The position numbers and the translations under genes were made by a program. Under the pieces are notes generated by a model. The model saw nothing but the letters and a program-made list of their open reading frames with translations. It was not told the DNA's origin and ran no database searches. 64,000 nucleotides of DNA from an uncultured Eubacteriales bacterium (GTDB lineage: Bacteria > Bacillota > Clostridia > Lachnospirales > Lachnospiraceae): positions 44,110 to 108,109 of the forward strand of contig CASEML010000019.1 in NCBI GenBank assembly GCA_949289145.1, written 5' to 3'. Position 1 is the stretch's first letter, and each line of letters opens with the position of its first letter. This document shows positions 27,064 to 36,269 of the stretch, piece after piece.

Positions 27064-28260
27064 ATGAATATTCTTGTAATTAACTGCGGTAGTTCTTCCT
27101 TAAAATATCAGCTGATTAACAGTGACAGTGAAGAAGTACTGGCAAAAGGGTTATGTGAAAGAATTGGGGCATCAGGCAGTGTGCTGACGCACAAAACAAA
27201 CGATGGAAGAAAAGAAATAGTGGAAGAACCAATGCCAAACCATACCGTTGCGGTAAAATTAGTGATTTCAGCGTTGACAGATGAGGAATATGGCTGTATC
27301 AAATCCTTGGATGAAATCGGTGCAGTAGGACACCGCATCGTACATGGGGGAGAGAATTTCTCTGAATCTGTTATCATTACAGAAGCGACCATTAAGGCCA
27401 TCGAAGAATGTAGTGAACTGGCTCCCCTTCATAATCCTGCAAACTTAATTGGTGTAAATTCATGCAGAGAAATTATGGGTGATATTCCGATGGTTGCAGT
27501 GTTCGACACTGCGTTCCACCAGACCATACCGGAAAAGGCATATATGTATGGAATACCATATGAATACTATGAAAAATATAAGATTAGACGTTATGGTTTC
27601 CATGGAACCTCTCACCAGTTTGTATCACAGCATGCAGCGGAAATGTTAGGAAAAGACATTAAGGATTTAAAGATTATTGTATGCCATCTGGGAAATGGAG
27701 CCAGTGTTGCAGCTGTTCAAGGGGGAAAATCTGTAGATACCAGTATGGGACTGACACCATTAGAGGGACTTTTGATGGGAACCAGAAGTGGTGATATTGA
27801 TCCGGCGGTAGTGGAATTTATCTGTAAAAAAGAAAACCTGACGGTAGAAGAAACCTTAAATATCTTAAATAAAAAGTCAGGTATGCTGGGATTAACAGGA
27901 ATTTCCAGTGATGCAAGAGATGTGGAGGCAGCGGTAAAAGAAGGTAATGAACGTGCCATCCTTACAGTGCAGTCTTACGCATACCGTGTAGCAAAATATA
28001 TTGGTGCATATACAGCAGCAATGAATGGTGTGGATGCCATTTGTTTCACGGCAGGTTTAGGAGAAAATCACGGACTGTTAAGAGAGCGTGTAGTTTCCTA
28101 TTTAGGATATCTGGGAGCAGAATTGGATGAAGTGAAAAATAATGTGTCTGGGGAAGATGCTATTGTCTCTACCGACACTTCTAAAGTTGCACTGCTGGTG
28201 GTGCCCACTAATGAAGAACTGTCTATTGCAAGAGAAACAAAACGATTAGTAGAAAAGTAA
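27064..28260 (+). CDS. ackA: Acetate kinase
   Basis: 398 residues, full length for the family. N-terminal '[16 protein letters not shown]', the catalytic 'GHRIVHGGE', '[10 protein letters not shown]', '[14 protein letters not shown]' and '[10 protein letters not shown]' blocks are all present. It makes ATP from acetyl phosphate, giving acetate as a fermentation end product. No pta gene lies next to it, unlike the common pta-ackA pair; instead it sits between proS and cca. AAAGGAGG precedes the ATG. Confidence 0.96.
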   Translation: MNILVINCGSSSLKYQLINSDSEEVLAKGLCERIGASGSVLTHKTNDGRKEIVEEPMPNHTVAVKLVISALTDEEYGCIKSLDEIGAVGHRIVHGGENFSESVIITEATIKAIEECSELAPLHNPANLIGVNSCREIMGDIPMVAVFDTAFHQTIPEKAYMYGIPYEYYEKYKIRRYGFHGTSHQFVSQHAAEMLGKDIKDLKIIVCHLGNGASVAAVQGGKSVDTSMGLTPLEGLLMGTRSGDIDPAVVEFICKKENLTVEETLNILNKKSGMLGLTGISSDARDVEAAVKEGNERAILTVQSYAYRVAKYIGAYTAAMNGVDAICFTAGLGENHGLLRERVVSYLGYLGAELDEVKNNVSGEDAIVSTDTSKVALLVVPTNEELSIARETKRLVEK

Positions 28261-28273
28261 TTGGAGGAAATCT

Positions 28274-29614
28274 ATGAAGATCAAGCTGCCGGGGCAGGTA
28301 AGTTATATTATAGGAGAACTTGAGAAGCATGGATTTGAAGCTTATGCAGTGGGGGGCTGTGTCCGGGACAGTATTTTAGGAAGAATTCCTGACGACTGGG
28401 ATATTACCACATCAGCCAAACCGGAGCAGGTAAAGGAAATCTTTCAGAAAACCATTGATACGGGAATTGAGCATGGAACGGTAACCGTGATGATAGAACG
28501 AGAAGGTTACGAGGTGACCACTTACCGTATTGACGGAGAATATGAGGATAGCAGGCACCCTAAGGAAGTAGTATTTACCTCCAATCTGGTGGAAGACTTA
28601 AAGCGCCGTGACTTTACAATCAACGCTATGGCATATAGTGATAAGTCAGGGCTGATAGATGTGTTTGACGGAATTGGAGATATGAACAGAAAAATGATTC
28701 GGTGTGTGGGAAGGGCGAAAGAACGTTTTTCCGAGGATGCACTGAGAATATTGCGGGCTGTGCGGTTTGCCGCACAGCTTAAGTTTCAAATTGACAAAGA
28801 AACCAAAGAAGCCATAAAAGAACTGGCAGTAAACCTGCACAATATCAGTGCAGAGCGAATTCAGACGGAGTTAGTAAAGCTTTTGGTTTCTGAAGAACCA
28901 GAACGAATCAGAGAAGCATATGAGTTAGGAATTACGAAGGTGATTCTGCCTGAATTTGATGCTATGATGACATGTACTCAGGAAAACATTCATCATATGT
29001 ATACTGTAGGGGAACATACAGTGCAGGCATTATTGCATATAGAAAATGATAAGGTGCTAAGGCTTGCAGTGCTGCTGCATGATGTGGGAAAACCCGAAAA
29101 AAAAACCATAGATGAAGTTGGAACTGCACACTTTTATGGACATGCTAAAAGAGGAGCGGAAATTGCAAAAGATATTTTAAAACGCCTTAAATTTGATAAC
29201 GATACACTTTATAAGGTATTGAAACTGGTAGAACTTCATGATAACAGACCATCTTTAAAAAAATCAAGTATAAAACGGCTGGCAGTGAAATCAGGTACAG
29301 AACTTTTCCCTGAGCTTATGAAAGTGAAAAGAGCAGATACTCTTGCACAAAGTTTATACATGAGAGAAGAAAAGCTTGCGTATTTGGATAAGATTAGTGA
29401 ACTGTATCAGGAAATTGTGGAGAGTGAAGATTGTATTCAAATAAAAGATTTAAAGATCAATGGAAAAGATTTGATAGAGCTTGGAGTTCCTCAGGGAAAG
29501 AAAATCGGGGTAATTTTATCAGATATATTTGAAATGATATTAGACGAACCAGAGAAGAATACAAAAGAATATTTAAGTGGGTATGTAAGAGGGAAATATT
29601 TAGATGGAATGTAG
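28274..29614 (+). CDS. cca: CCA tRNA nucleotidyltransferase with HD domain
   Basis: 446 residues. Class II CCA-adding enzyme: 'AVGGCVRDSILGRIPDDWDITT' region (about 23-44) with the GG and DxD catalytic elements, 'DFTINAMAYS', 'RFSEDALRILRAVRFAAQL', and an HD phosphohydrolase domain starting near 250 ('LAVLLHDVGKPEKKT'). It adds or repairs the 3' CCA of tRNAs, which matters here because the two tRNA genes in this window do not encode CCA. It follows ackA after 13 bp (GGAGG site) in the same operon. A terminator lies about 120 bp downstream. Confidence 0.94.
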   Translation: MKIKLPGQVSYIIGELEKHGFEAYAVGGCVRDSILGRIPDDWDITTSAKPEQVKEIFQKTIDTGIEHGTVTVMIEREGYEVTTYRIDGEYEDSRHPKEVVFTSNLVEDLKRRDFTINAMAYSDKSGLIDVFDGIGDMNRKMIRCVGRAKERFSEDALRILRAVRFAAQLKFQIDKETKEAIKELAVNLHNISAERIQTELVKLLVSEEPERIREAYELGITKVILPEFDAMMTCTQENIHHMYTVGEHTVQALLHIENDKVLRLAVLLHDVGKPEKKTIDEVGTAHFYGHAKRGAEIAKDILKRLKFDNDTLYKVLKLVELHDNRPSLKKSSIKRLAVKSGTELFPELMKVKRADTLAQSLYMREEKLAYLDKISELYQEIVESEDCIQIKDLKINGKDLIELGVPQGKKIGVILSDIFEMILDEPEKNTKEYLSGYVRGKYLDGM

Positions 29615-29732
29615 TGAGGGAGGCAGAGAAAGAAGATAATCGTATTCCAAAAGAGGGTCGGGATGAATTTGAAGGATACCATTAATCAATGGATGTATTT
29701 GAGAATTTGTTGATTGCCGGATAAACAGGGCA

Positions 29733-29781
29733 GCAAACGAGCAATAGATTACTTTTCAAAGTAATCTATTGCTCGTTTTGC
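29733..29781 (+). terminator. Very long intrinsic terminator after cca
   Basis: Near-perfect stem of about 23 bp: GCAAACGAGCAATAGATTAC pairs with GTAATCTATTGCTCGTTTTGC around a TTTTCAAA centre. The rest of 29615-29898 has only a 16-codon reading frame from 29662 with a weak ribosome site, which I do not call as a gene. Confidence 0.8.
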
Positions 29782-29898
29782 TTTGATCAAATTGACGATA
29801 GTGCGTCAAATTAAAAGGATTTTAAGTTCTAATTTTATAAGGTATTCCATAAGATAGATTGAATGAACTACGATAATAAATTTATGGGGGGAATCTTT

Positions 29899-30891
29899 GT
29901 GAATGAAAAAGGAATAAATGTGCTGGAAGAATATGATTTAGATGTGGGAGCCATACGGCGGGGCAGAGGAATGTTGTTAGTAGAAACTAACAAAGGAATG
30001 AAAAAACTGGTGGAATTTAAAGGTACGCCGGCGCATGTGGAGTTTCAGAACATGGTACAAGGAAAAATCCTCGAAAGTGCAGGTATACTAACGGATGGTT
30101 TTGTGAGAAACAGGAATGGAGAATTGGTAACGCAGGACAAGGATATGAGAAAATACGTATTAAAAAATCATATCGAAGGTGTGGAATGCGATATTAAAAA
30201 CCCTCAGGACATTTCTAATATGGTAAGAAATCTGGCAAACATACATAAATATATGCAGTGCGGAGAAAGCATAGAGCTGTCAATGGAGGTTCAAAATCCT
30301 GAGATATTGCGTTTGGAATTTGAAAAGCATAATAAGGAGCTGCGAAAAATTCGCAGATATATCCGTACCCGCAGCCGCATTTCAGTTTTCGAAACAAAGT
30401 TTCTAAAAGAGTTTGAGGAATTTTATAGGGAGGGCGAGGAAGCTTTAGAGAAATTAAGCAAGTCTTCCTATCAGGATTTAAGCCAGAGCAGTGTGGAAAA
30501 AGGGTGTATTTGCCATGGAGATTACAATTATCACAATGTAATTTTTGCGAAAAATAAGACAGCTACTGTGAATTTTGAAAAATGTCACGTAGGAATCCAA
30601 ATGGAGGATTTGTATGATTTTATGAGAAAAATATTGGAAAAGAACAACTGGGATAAAAGACTTGGAAAAAGAATTTTGACAGAATACAAAAAGGTACGAG
30701 AAATCAGCAGTGAAGAGCAGGAGAATCTGTATATTAGGCTTTCCTACCCGGAAAAATTTTGGAAACTGGCAAACCAGTATTTTAACAGTAATAAGGCGTG
30801 GATATCCAATAAAACCATTGAAAAGTTGGAAACGGTATCTGCACAAAACAGCAAAAAGCAGGAATTTTTAAAAGGATTTATGGAAATGTAA
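29899..30891 (+). CDS. CotS-like kinase-fold spore coat family protein
   Basis: 330 residues in the CotS/aminoglycoside-phosphotransferase-like fold. 'GCICHGDYNYHNVIF' (about 202-216) is the catalytic-loop equivalent (HGDxxxxN), and 'VNFEKCHVGIQMEDLYDFMR' replaces the usual IDFE/D metal block with NFE. CotS-family proteins are made in the mother cell and found in spore coats; whether they phosphorylate anything is not settled. I prefer GTG 29899, which has GGGGGGAATCTTT just before it; the ATG 36 bp upstream has no ribosome site. A terminator follows within 10 bp. Spore association is a family inference. Confidence 0.72.
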   Translation: MNEKGINVLEEYDLDVGAIRRGRGMLLVETNKGMKKLVEFKGTPAHVEFQNMVQGKILESAGILTDGFVRNRNGELVTQDKDMRKYVLKNHIEGVECDIKNPQDISNMVRNLANIHKYMQCGESIELSMEVQNPEILRLEFEKHNKELRKIRRYIRTRSRISVFETKFLKEFEEFYREGEEALEKLSKSSYQDLSQSSVEKGCICHGDYNYHNVIFAKNKTATVNFEKCHVGIQMEDLYDFMRKILEKNNWDKRLGKRILTEYKKVREISSEEQENLYIRLSYPEKFWKLANQYFNSNKAWISNKTIEKLETVSAQNSKKQEFLKGFMEM

Positions 30892-30899
30892 CGAATCTT

Positions 30900-30937
30900 A
30901 CCCTATGGTATAATAGGATATCTGCCATAGGGTGTTT
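30900..30937 (+). terminator. Intrinsic terminator after CotS-like gene
   Basis: ACCCTATGG pairs with CCATAGGGT, followed by GTTT. Confidence 0.65.
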
Positions 30938-31029
30938 AAAATTTATAAAATTTTCTAAAATATATCATTTCTTTTTTGAGAGAAGTATTATATAATGAGA
31001 AAGCAGAAAATAATGCACAGGTGAGAAAA

Positions 31030-32496
31030 ATGAGAAAAACAATCATAGAAATTATATGTATCTGTCTGATGGCATGCATGCTTATGGGATGCAGCGCCAA
31101 TAATAAAAGCGGAGAAAATGTATTGCAAACAGGGGAAAATAGCGATACTGTAACACCGGAAGTTCCTGCCACCGAAGATGTGGGAGTGGTACTTTCAGTG
31201 GACGTAGAAAATAAAATTATCAACCTGCAAAGCGTTACAACCGGGGAAAAACTGTTTCTTAATTATACCGGCGGCTGCGACGTGCGGGATAAATATAATG
31301 AAATTTTGTCTATTACTCAGGTAGAGCCTGGAGAAATCGTAGATTTTTCCTATGTGGCATCCAAGAAGAAAATGTATTCCCTGACCATCTCAAATACGGC
31401 ATGGGAATACAAAGAAGTGAAGAATTTAAAAGTGAACGAACCGGAAAATATTATGTCCATTGCAGATGTGAAATACAAATATTCAGATATGCTTGTAATT
31501 CTTTCCGAAGGAGAGAGCGCAATGCTGATGGATATTAATTCAGAAGATACACTGATTCTGCGGGGGATTGGCAAACAAGTCTGTTCTATTGTGATTGATA
31601 AGGGCCATGGTTATGTAAAACTGGTAAATTCTGATTACTTTGTAGGCGGCTGGGTAGAGGTAGGACAAGCAGCTGTAAAACCTGTAACAAAGGATATGAT
31701 GTTAGTGGTTCCAGAAGGAAATTACACTTTGTCCATATCAAAAGACGGAGTGGGCGGCTCCAAAAGTATTACAGTAACCCGAAATGAGGAAATTACGGTG
31801 GATGTAGGTGATTTAAAGGGCGAAGAGCTGCCTTTGGGAAGTGTGAAATTCAATATTACTCCCGAGGAAGCGGTTTTGACGATAGATGGAAAAGAAATGG
31901 CACATAATGAGATCATCACTTTGAAGTATGGCAGCCATAAACTTAAGATTACCGCCGATGGGTATGAGACTTACAGCGGCACCTTGAAGGTAAAAGAGAC
32001 CTTAAAAGAACTGGATATTGCATTAACTAAAGAAAGCGGCAGTACCACGGTAACTCCTACAGCAAGTGCAGCAGTCACACAGGCGGCGCAAATAACCGGA
32101 GAAGCAGCAGTAACGCCCACAGAGGGAGCAGCGGTAACGCCTGCGTCTGGGACAAGTCCGTCTATTACACCGGTAGTAAGCATTATTTCCGGCGGTGAAG
32201 ACGGTGCAGACACTACCCACAGCGATGAAGCCAGTGGTGATGAGGAAGATTCTACTTCGCAGTCAACTTCCACAGGAAGTTCTAAAATATATATTACGGC
32301 ACCTACAGGGGCAGAAGTGTATCTGGACGGTACCTATATGGGATTAGTTCCTATTGATTTTGCAAAAACGTCAGGAACTCATACCATCACCCTTCGCAAG
32401 GAGGGATATAAGACAAAAAGCTATACTGTCTATATTTCAGATGACAGTGCAGATGCTACTTATTCTTTCTCGGATATGGTAGAGAGTGATGATTAA
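31030..32496 (+). CDS. Lipoprotein with PEGA domains
   Basis: 488 residues. Lipoprotein signal with 'CMLMGC' lipobox. An N-terminal beta-rich region (about 40-210) of unknown family is followed by a PEGA-type domain (about 275-335, 'GSVKFNITPEEAVLTIDGKEM'), a Thr/Pro/Ala-rich linker, and a second PEGA domain (about 415-480, 'KIYITAPTGAEVYLDGTYMG'). PEGA domains are surface-exposed beta modules of uncertain binding function. ATG 31030 is chosen because AGGTGA lies 7 bp upstream. A TATAAT at 30991-30996 is a likely -10 box. Followed by pgm after 18 bp, possibly co-transcribed. Confidence 0.78.
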   Translation: MRKTIIEIICICLMACMLMGCSANNKSGENVLQTGENSDTVTPEVPATEDVGVVLSVDVENKIINLQSVTTGEKLFLNYTGGCDVRDKYNEILSITQVEPGEIVDFSYVASKKKMYSLTISNTAWEYKEVKNLKVNEPENIMSIADVKYKYSDMLVILSEGESAMLMDINSEDTLILRGIGKQVCSIVIDKGHGYVKLVNSDYFVGGWVEVGQAAVKPVTKDMMLVVPEGNYTLSISKDGVGGSKSITVTRNEEITVDVGDLKGEELPLGSVKFNITPEEAVLTIDGKEMAHNEIITLKYGSHKLKITADGYETYSGTLKVKETLKELDIALTKESGSTTVTPTASAAVTQAAQITGEAAVTPTEGAAVTPASGTSPSITPVVSIISGGEDGADTTHSDEASGDEEDSTSQSTSTGSSKIYITAPTGAEVYLDGTYMGLVPIDFAKTSGTHTITLRKEGYKTKSYTVYISDDSADATYSFSDMVESDD

Positions 32497-32514
32497 ACAC
32501 ATGGAGGTAAGAAG

Positions 32515-34248
32515 ATGAGTTACAAAGAAATTTACAAAGAGTGGCTGGAAAATCCATACTTTGATGAAAAAACAAAGGATGAATTAAAAGCAATTGCAGG
32601 CGATGAAAAAGAAATTGAGGAACGTTTCTACAGAGAGCTTGATTTTGGTACTGCCGGATTAAGAGGGATTATCGGAGCAGGTACTAATAGAATGAATATT
32701 TATACTATTCGTAAAACAACACAGGGACTTGCAAATTACATTTTAGGTGTAAAGGGACAGGATAAAGGCGTGGCAATTGCATATGATTCCAGACGTATGT
32801 CACCGGAGTTCGCAGCTGAAGCAGCACTTTGTCTTGCCGCAAATGGTATTAAAGCATATATTTTCGAATCATTACGTCCCACACCGGAATTATCCTATGC
32901 AGTAAGAAAGCTTGGTTGTATTGCGGGTATTAACATTACGGCTTCCCACAATCCGCCGGAATATAATGGATATAAGGTATACTGGGAAGATGGTGCACAG
33001 ATTACTCCGCCACACGATAAAGGTATTATGGACGAAGTAAAGAAAGTAACAGATTACAACACAGTAAAGACCATGGATAAGAGCCAGGCAGAAGCAGCAG
33101 GACTTTATGTTGTGATCGGTCAGAAAATAGATGATGCTTACATTGCAGAATTAAAGAGTCAGGTAAAGAATTTAGATGCAATCAAAGCAGCACAGAAAGA
33201 TTTAAAGATTGTATATTCACCGCTTCACGGCACAGGAAACATTCCTGCAAGACGTGTACTAAAGGAATTAGGTTTTGAAAATGTATATGTAGTAAAAGAG
33301 CAGGAATTACCGGACGGAGAATTCCCAACAGTAAGCTATCCAAATCCTGAAGCTGCAGAAGCATTTGAATTGGGCTTAAAGCTGGCAAAAGAAGTAGATG
33401 CAGATTTGGTGCTGGCAACAGATCCAGATGCAGATCGTCTTGGTGTATATGTAAAAGATGCTAAGAGTGGTGAGTATATTACGTTAACAGGTAATATGTC
33501 AGGATGCCTTTTGGCAGAATATGAATTAAGTCAGATTCAAAAGCAGTCAGGAATCCCGGCAGATGGCGCTTTAATTAAGACCATTGTTACTACCAACATG
33601 GCAGATGCCATTGCAAAACATTATAATGTAAAATTAATCGAAGTATTAACAGGCTTTAAATACATTGGACAGCAGATCCTTGGATTTGAGCAGTCCGGTA
33701 AGGGAACCTACTTGTTTGGATTTGAAGAAAGTTATGGATGTTTAATTGGAACTCATGCAAGAGATAAGGATGCCATCGTTGCCACAATGGCATTGTGTGA
33801 AGCAGCAGCTTACTATAAAACACAGGGTAAGACTTTGTGGGATGCCATGATTGATATGTACGAAAAATATGGCTACTATAAAGACGGAATCCAGTCCATT
33901 ACCTTAAGCGGTAAAGAAGGTCTGGAAAAAATTCAGTCTATCTTAGAAACACTGCGTAACAATACGCCTTCTGAAATTGCTGGATATAAGGTGGTTTCTG
34001 CAAGAGATTATAAATTAGACACGGTAAAGAATATGGAAACAGGTGCAGTGACAGCCACAGGACTTCCAAGCTCCAATGTACTCTATTATGATTTAACAGA
34101 TGATGCATGGCTCTGCGTAAGACCATCCGGTACAGAGCCAAAAGTTAAATTCTACTATGGAGTAAAAGGAACTTCTTTAGAAGATGCTGATAAGAAATCA
34201 GAGGCATTGGGTCAAGAAGTAATAGCAATGATCAATAAAATGCTGTAA
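32515..34248 (+). CDS. pgm: Alpha-phosphoglucomutase / phosphomannomutase
   Basis: 577 residues, alpha-D-phosphohexomutase family. The phosphoserine loop is 'TASHNPPEYNGYK' near 145, the Mg loop 'ATDPDADRLG' near 303, the sugar loop 'GFEESYG' near 403 and the phosphate loop 'RPSGTEPKVKFYY' near 540. It interconverts glucose 1-phosphate and glucose 6-phosphate, linking starch/glycogen phosphorolysis and UDP-glucose synthesis to glycolysis. That fits the starch emphasis of this window. GGAGG precedes the ATG; mazG starts 6 bp after the stop. Confidence 0.93.
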   Translation: MSYKEIYKEWLENPYFDEKTKDELKAIAGDEKEIEERFYRELDFGTAGLRGIIGAGTNRMNIYTIRKTTQGLANYILGVKGQDKGVAIAYDSRRMSPEFAAEAALCLAANGIKAYIFESLRPTPELSYAVRKLGCIAGINITASHNPPEYNGYKVYWEDGAQITPPHDKGIMDEVKKVTDYNTVKTMDKSQAEAAGLYVVIGQKIDDAYIAELKSQVKNLDAIKAAQKDLKIVYSPLHGTGNIPARRVLKELGFENVYVVKEQELPDGEFPTVSYPNPEAAEAFELGLKLAKEVDADLVLATDPDADRLGVYVKDAKSGEYITLTGNMSGCLLAEYELSQIQKQSGIPADGALIKTIVTTNMADAIAKHYNVKLIEVLTGFKYIGQQILGFEQSGKGTYLFGFEESYGCLIGTHARDKDAIVATMALCEAAAYYKTQGKTLWDAMIDMYEKYGYYKDGIQSITLSGKEGLEKIQSILETLRNNTPSEIAGYKVVSARDYKLDTVKNMETGAVTATGLPSSNVLYYDLTDDAWLCVRPSGTEPKVKFYYGVKGTSLEDADKKSEALGQEVIAMINKML

Positions 34249-34254
34249 TTGCCT

Positions 34255-34689
34255 ATGGAAGATAAAAAATATACTTTAGAAGATTTCGTGGATATTGTAG
34301 CGATGCTTCGCAGCGAAAATGGTTGTCCTTGGGACAAAGAACAGACCCATGAGAGTCTGGAGCAATGTCTTAGAGACGAATGTCAGGAAGTCATTGAGGC
34401 CATTGAGAAGAAAGATGACGATAATTTATGTGAAGAATTAGGAGATGTGCTTTTGCAGGTGGTAATGCACAGTCAGATTGCCAAAGAAGAAGGCAGATTT
34501 ACTTTAGAAGATGTGATTGACGGTGTGGCAAGAAAAATGGTAAGACGTCATCCTCATGTGTTTGCCGGTGTGAAGCTGGAAACGGAGGAAGAACGTTTGG
34601 CCATGTGGAACACCATTAAGGAGCAGGAAAAACAGGAAAGAATTCTTAAAAATGAGCAAAAATCCAACGAAATTAACGAAAAATCTTGA
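34255..34689 (+). CDS. mazG: MazG nucleotide pyrophosphohydrolase (single domain)
   Basis: 144 residues with one MazG domain: 'LRSENGCPWDKEQTHESL', 'EECQEV'-type EExxE helix ('DECQEVIEAIEKKDDDNLCEELGDVLLQV') and the D residue after it. It removes pyrophosphate from noncanonical NTPs. The gene is about half the length of two-domain MazG and lacks the YabN methylase domain of Bacillus. ATG 34255 lies 6 bp after the pgm stop without a clear ribosome site, so translation is probably coupled. In Firmicutes mazG/yabN precedes the hup-yabO region, as here. Confidence 0.88.
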   Translation: MEDKKYTLEDFVDIVAMLRSENGCPWDKEQTHESLEQCLRDECQEVIEAIEKKDDDNLCEELGDVLLQVVMHSQIAKEEGRFTLEDVIDGVARKMVRRHPHVFAGVKLETEEERLAMWNTIKEQEKQERILKNEQKSNEINEKS

Positions 34690-34714
34690 CAAACTATACA
34701 GAAACAGTTATAAC
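34686..34714 (+). promoter_or_regulatory. Sigma-A promoter of hup
   Basis: TTGACA, a 17-bp spacer, then TATAAC. It overlaps the mazG stop codon region and gives a leader of about 70 bases. Confidence 0.8.
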
Positions 34715-34790
34715 TAGATTTAGGGTTATGCAATGAGAAGTTTTAACCTAATAAAGAAGAGAAAAAACCAATCAGAGGAGGAGTTCATAC

Positions 34791-35066
34791 ATGAACAAAA
34801 CAGAATTAATCGCAGCGATTGCTGAAAAGACAGAATTATCCAAGAAAGACGCAGAAAAGGCAGTAAAGGCTTTTACTGATGTTGTTGTAGAAGAATTAAA
34901 GAAAGGCGAAAAAATCCAGTTAGTAGGATTTGGAACATTTGAAGTTTCTGAAAGAGCTGCCAGAACAGGTAGAAATCCACAGACAGGAGCAGAAATGAAA
35001 ATCCCTGCTTCTAAATCACCTAAGTTTAAAGCTGGTAAAGCATTCAAAGACGTTCTTAACGCATAA
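34791..35066 (+). CDS. hup: HU family DNA-binding protein
   Basis: 91 residues, full-length HU: '[28 protein letters not shown]' style N-terminal helices and the DNA-intercalating arm '[24 protein letters not shown]'. It bends and compacts DNA. It has its own consensus promoter, an AGGAGG ribosome site and a tight terminator, as expected for a very abundant protein. Monocistronic within the conserved mazG-hup-rqcP order. Confidence 0.96.
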   Translation: MNKTELIAAIAEKTELSKKDAEKAVKAFTDVVVEELKKGEKIQLVGFGTFEVSERAARTGRNPQTGAEMKIPASKSPKFKAGKAFKDVLNA

Positions 35067-35080
35067 GAAAGTATCTTACA

Positions 35081-35106
35081 GGGAACCGGAAGGTTCCCTT
35101 TTTTTT
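35081..35106 (+). terminator. Intrinsic terminator of hup
   Basis: GGGAACC, loop GGAA, GGTTCCC and an eight-T run, 15 bp after the stop. Confidence 0.92.
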
Positions 35107-35108
35107 CT

Positions 35109-35142
35109 ACAGTTCAGCTTTGGTATCCAACAGGCTGGACTG
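35109..35142. repeat. Internally deleted copy of the GTAACAGTTCAG element
   Basis: ACAGTTCAGCTTTGGTAT followed by six bases and GGCTGGACTG. The left 18 bases match the left arm of the copy at 56059 (ACAGTTCAGCTCATGGTAT) apart from the middle; the right end is a diverged inverted copy. The long palindrome is missing. Confidence 0.45.
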
Positions 35143-35174
35143 ATGTATAAACAAAACCGTGAAAGGAGAAACAG

Positions 35175-35414
35175 ATGAGATTAGACAAATTTTTAAAAGT
35201 ATCTAGATTGATCAAACGACGTACCGTTGCCAATGAAGCCTGTGATGCCGGCAGAGTTATGATTAATGATAAACCAGCCAAAGCTTCTGCCAATGTGAAA
35301 GAAGGAGATATTATAGAAATTGCCTTTGGAAACAAGTCAGTGAAAGTGGAAGTGTTAAACGTACAGGAAACTGTAAAAAAAGAAGAAGCGAAAGAACTTT
35401 ATAAATATTTATAG
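35175..35414 (+). CDS. rqcP: S4-domain RNA-binding protein RqcP (YabO)
   Basis: 79 residues, a single S4 fold: 'MRLDKFLKVSRLIKRRTVANEACDAGRV' then 'INDKPAKASANVKEGDIIEI'. RqcP binds stalled 50S subunits and works with RqcH in alanine tailing of incomplete peptides. The position directly before yabP-yabQ-divIC is the same as in Bacillus. AAAGGAG precedes the ATG. Confidence 0.93.
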   Translation: MRLDKFLKVSRLIKRRTVANEACDAGRVMINDKPAKASANVKEGDIIEIAFGNKSVKVEVLNVQETVKKEEAKELYKYL

Positions 35415-35460
35415 TCTAAAGTCAGGATGTCTTTCATAAACTCTTAAGGAGGCAGGAATA

Positions 35461-35769
35461 ATGAAACAGGGAGGGAATCGAGTGGAAGAGAGACAAACAA
35501 TGACAAAGACGCATAAACTTACACTGAGCAACAGGCATTCAGCTACTATTACAGGAGTATCCGATGTGCTTTCCTTTGATCTGAATGAAGTTTTACTGGA
35601 AACAGAGCAAGGCATGCTGATGATAAAAGGAAATGACCTTCATGTCAGCAGGCTTACACTGGAAAAAGGTGAAATTGATGTGGAAGGCCGTATAGACAGT
35701 TTTAGCTACTCCGAAGTAACAAATTATTCTAAAAGTAACGAGCCATTCTTTACAAGGCTGTTTAAATGA
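35461..35769 (+). CDS. yabP: Sporulation protein YabP
   Basis: 102 residues, YabP family beta-rich protein ('LTLSNRHSATITGVSDVLSFDLNEVLLETEQG'). In Bacillus it is made in the mother cell under sigma-E and is needed for normal coat assembly; the mechanism is unknown. AAGGAGGCAGG precedes ATG 35461, which gives an about 15-residue polar N-terminal extension before the conserved core. Its stop overlaps yabQ by four bases (ATGA), so translation is coupled. I see no clear sigma-E promoter in the 46-bp gap. Confidence 0.9.
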   Translation: MKQGGNRVEERQTMTKTHKLTLSNRHSATITGVSDVLSFDLNEVLLETEQGMLMIKGNDLHVSRLTLEKGEIDVEGRIDSFSYSEVTNYSKSNEPFFTRLFK

Positions 35770-36257
35770 TGAATGAAGATATTATTGCAGAATTGTATTT
35801 CCTGCTTCACTCTTTTGGACTGGGAGTTCTCATTATGATTCTGTATGATGTACTGCGGATTTTCAGAAAGCTGGTAAATCATTCTGTATTTGCACTGGCT
35901 GTGGAAGATTTAATATACTGGCTTTTATGTGGTATATGTATTTTCCTGATGCTGTACAAGGAAAACAATGGAAGTGTTCGTTGGTTTGCGGTGGCGGGAG
36001 TAGCCTGTGGAATGTTGCTGTACAATGGGACAATCAGCGCCTTCGTCACAGAGGGAATCTCAAAAATTTTGAAGTTCATTTTACACATATTAGGAAAGGT
36101 ATTTGGTATTTTGTTCTGGCCTTTTCGCAAGGTGTTTGGAACTGTGAAAAAATTCACAAATTTAGCTGAAAATAGGCGAAAAAAAGTTATGGGATTTTAT
36201 AAAAAACAATTGAAAAAAATACTCAGAACAGTTAAAATAGTAATTAGCAGACATTAG
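35766..36257 (+). CDS. yabQ: Sporulation protein YabQ
   Basis: 163 residues with about three or four N-terminal hydrophobic helices ('LYFLLHSFGLGVLIMILYDVLRIFRKL') and a basic C-terminal tail rich in Lys/Arg. YabQ localises to the forespore outer membrane and is needed for cortex formation in Bacillus. It overlaps yabP by 4 bp; two adjacent ATGs (35766, 35769) are possible starts. The divIC gene follows directly. Confidence 0.88.
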   Translation: MMNEDIIAELYFLLHSFGLGVLIMILYDVLRIFRKLVNHSVFALAVEDLIYWLLCGICIFLMLYKENNGSVRWFAVAGVACGMLLYNGTISAFVTEGISKILKFILHILGKVFGILFWPFRKVFGTVKKFTNLAENRRKKVMGFYKKQLKKILRTVKIVISRH

Positions 36258-36269
36258 GGGGTGAGTTCA

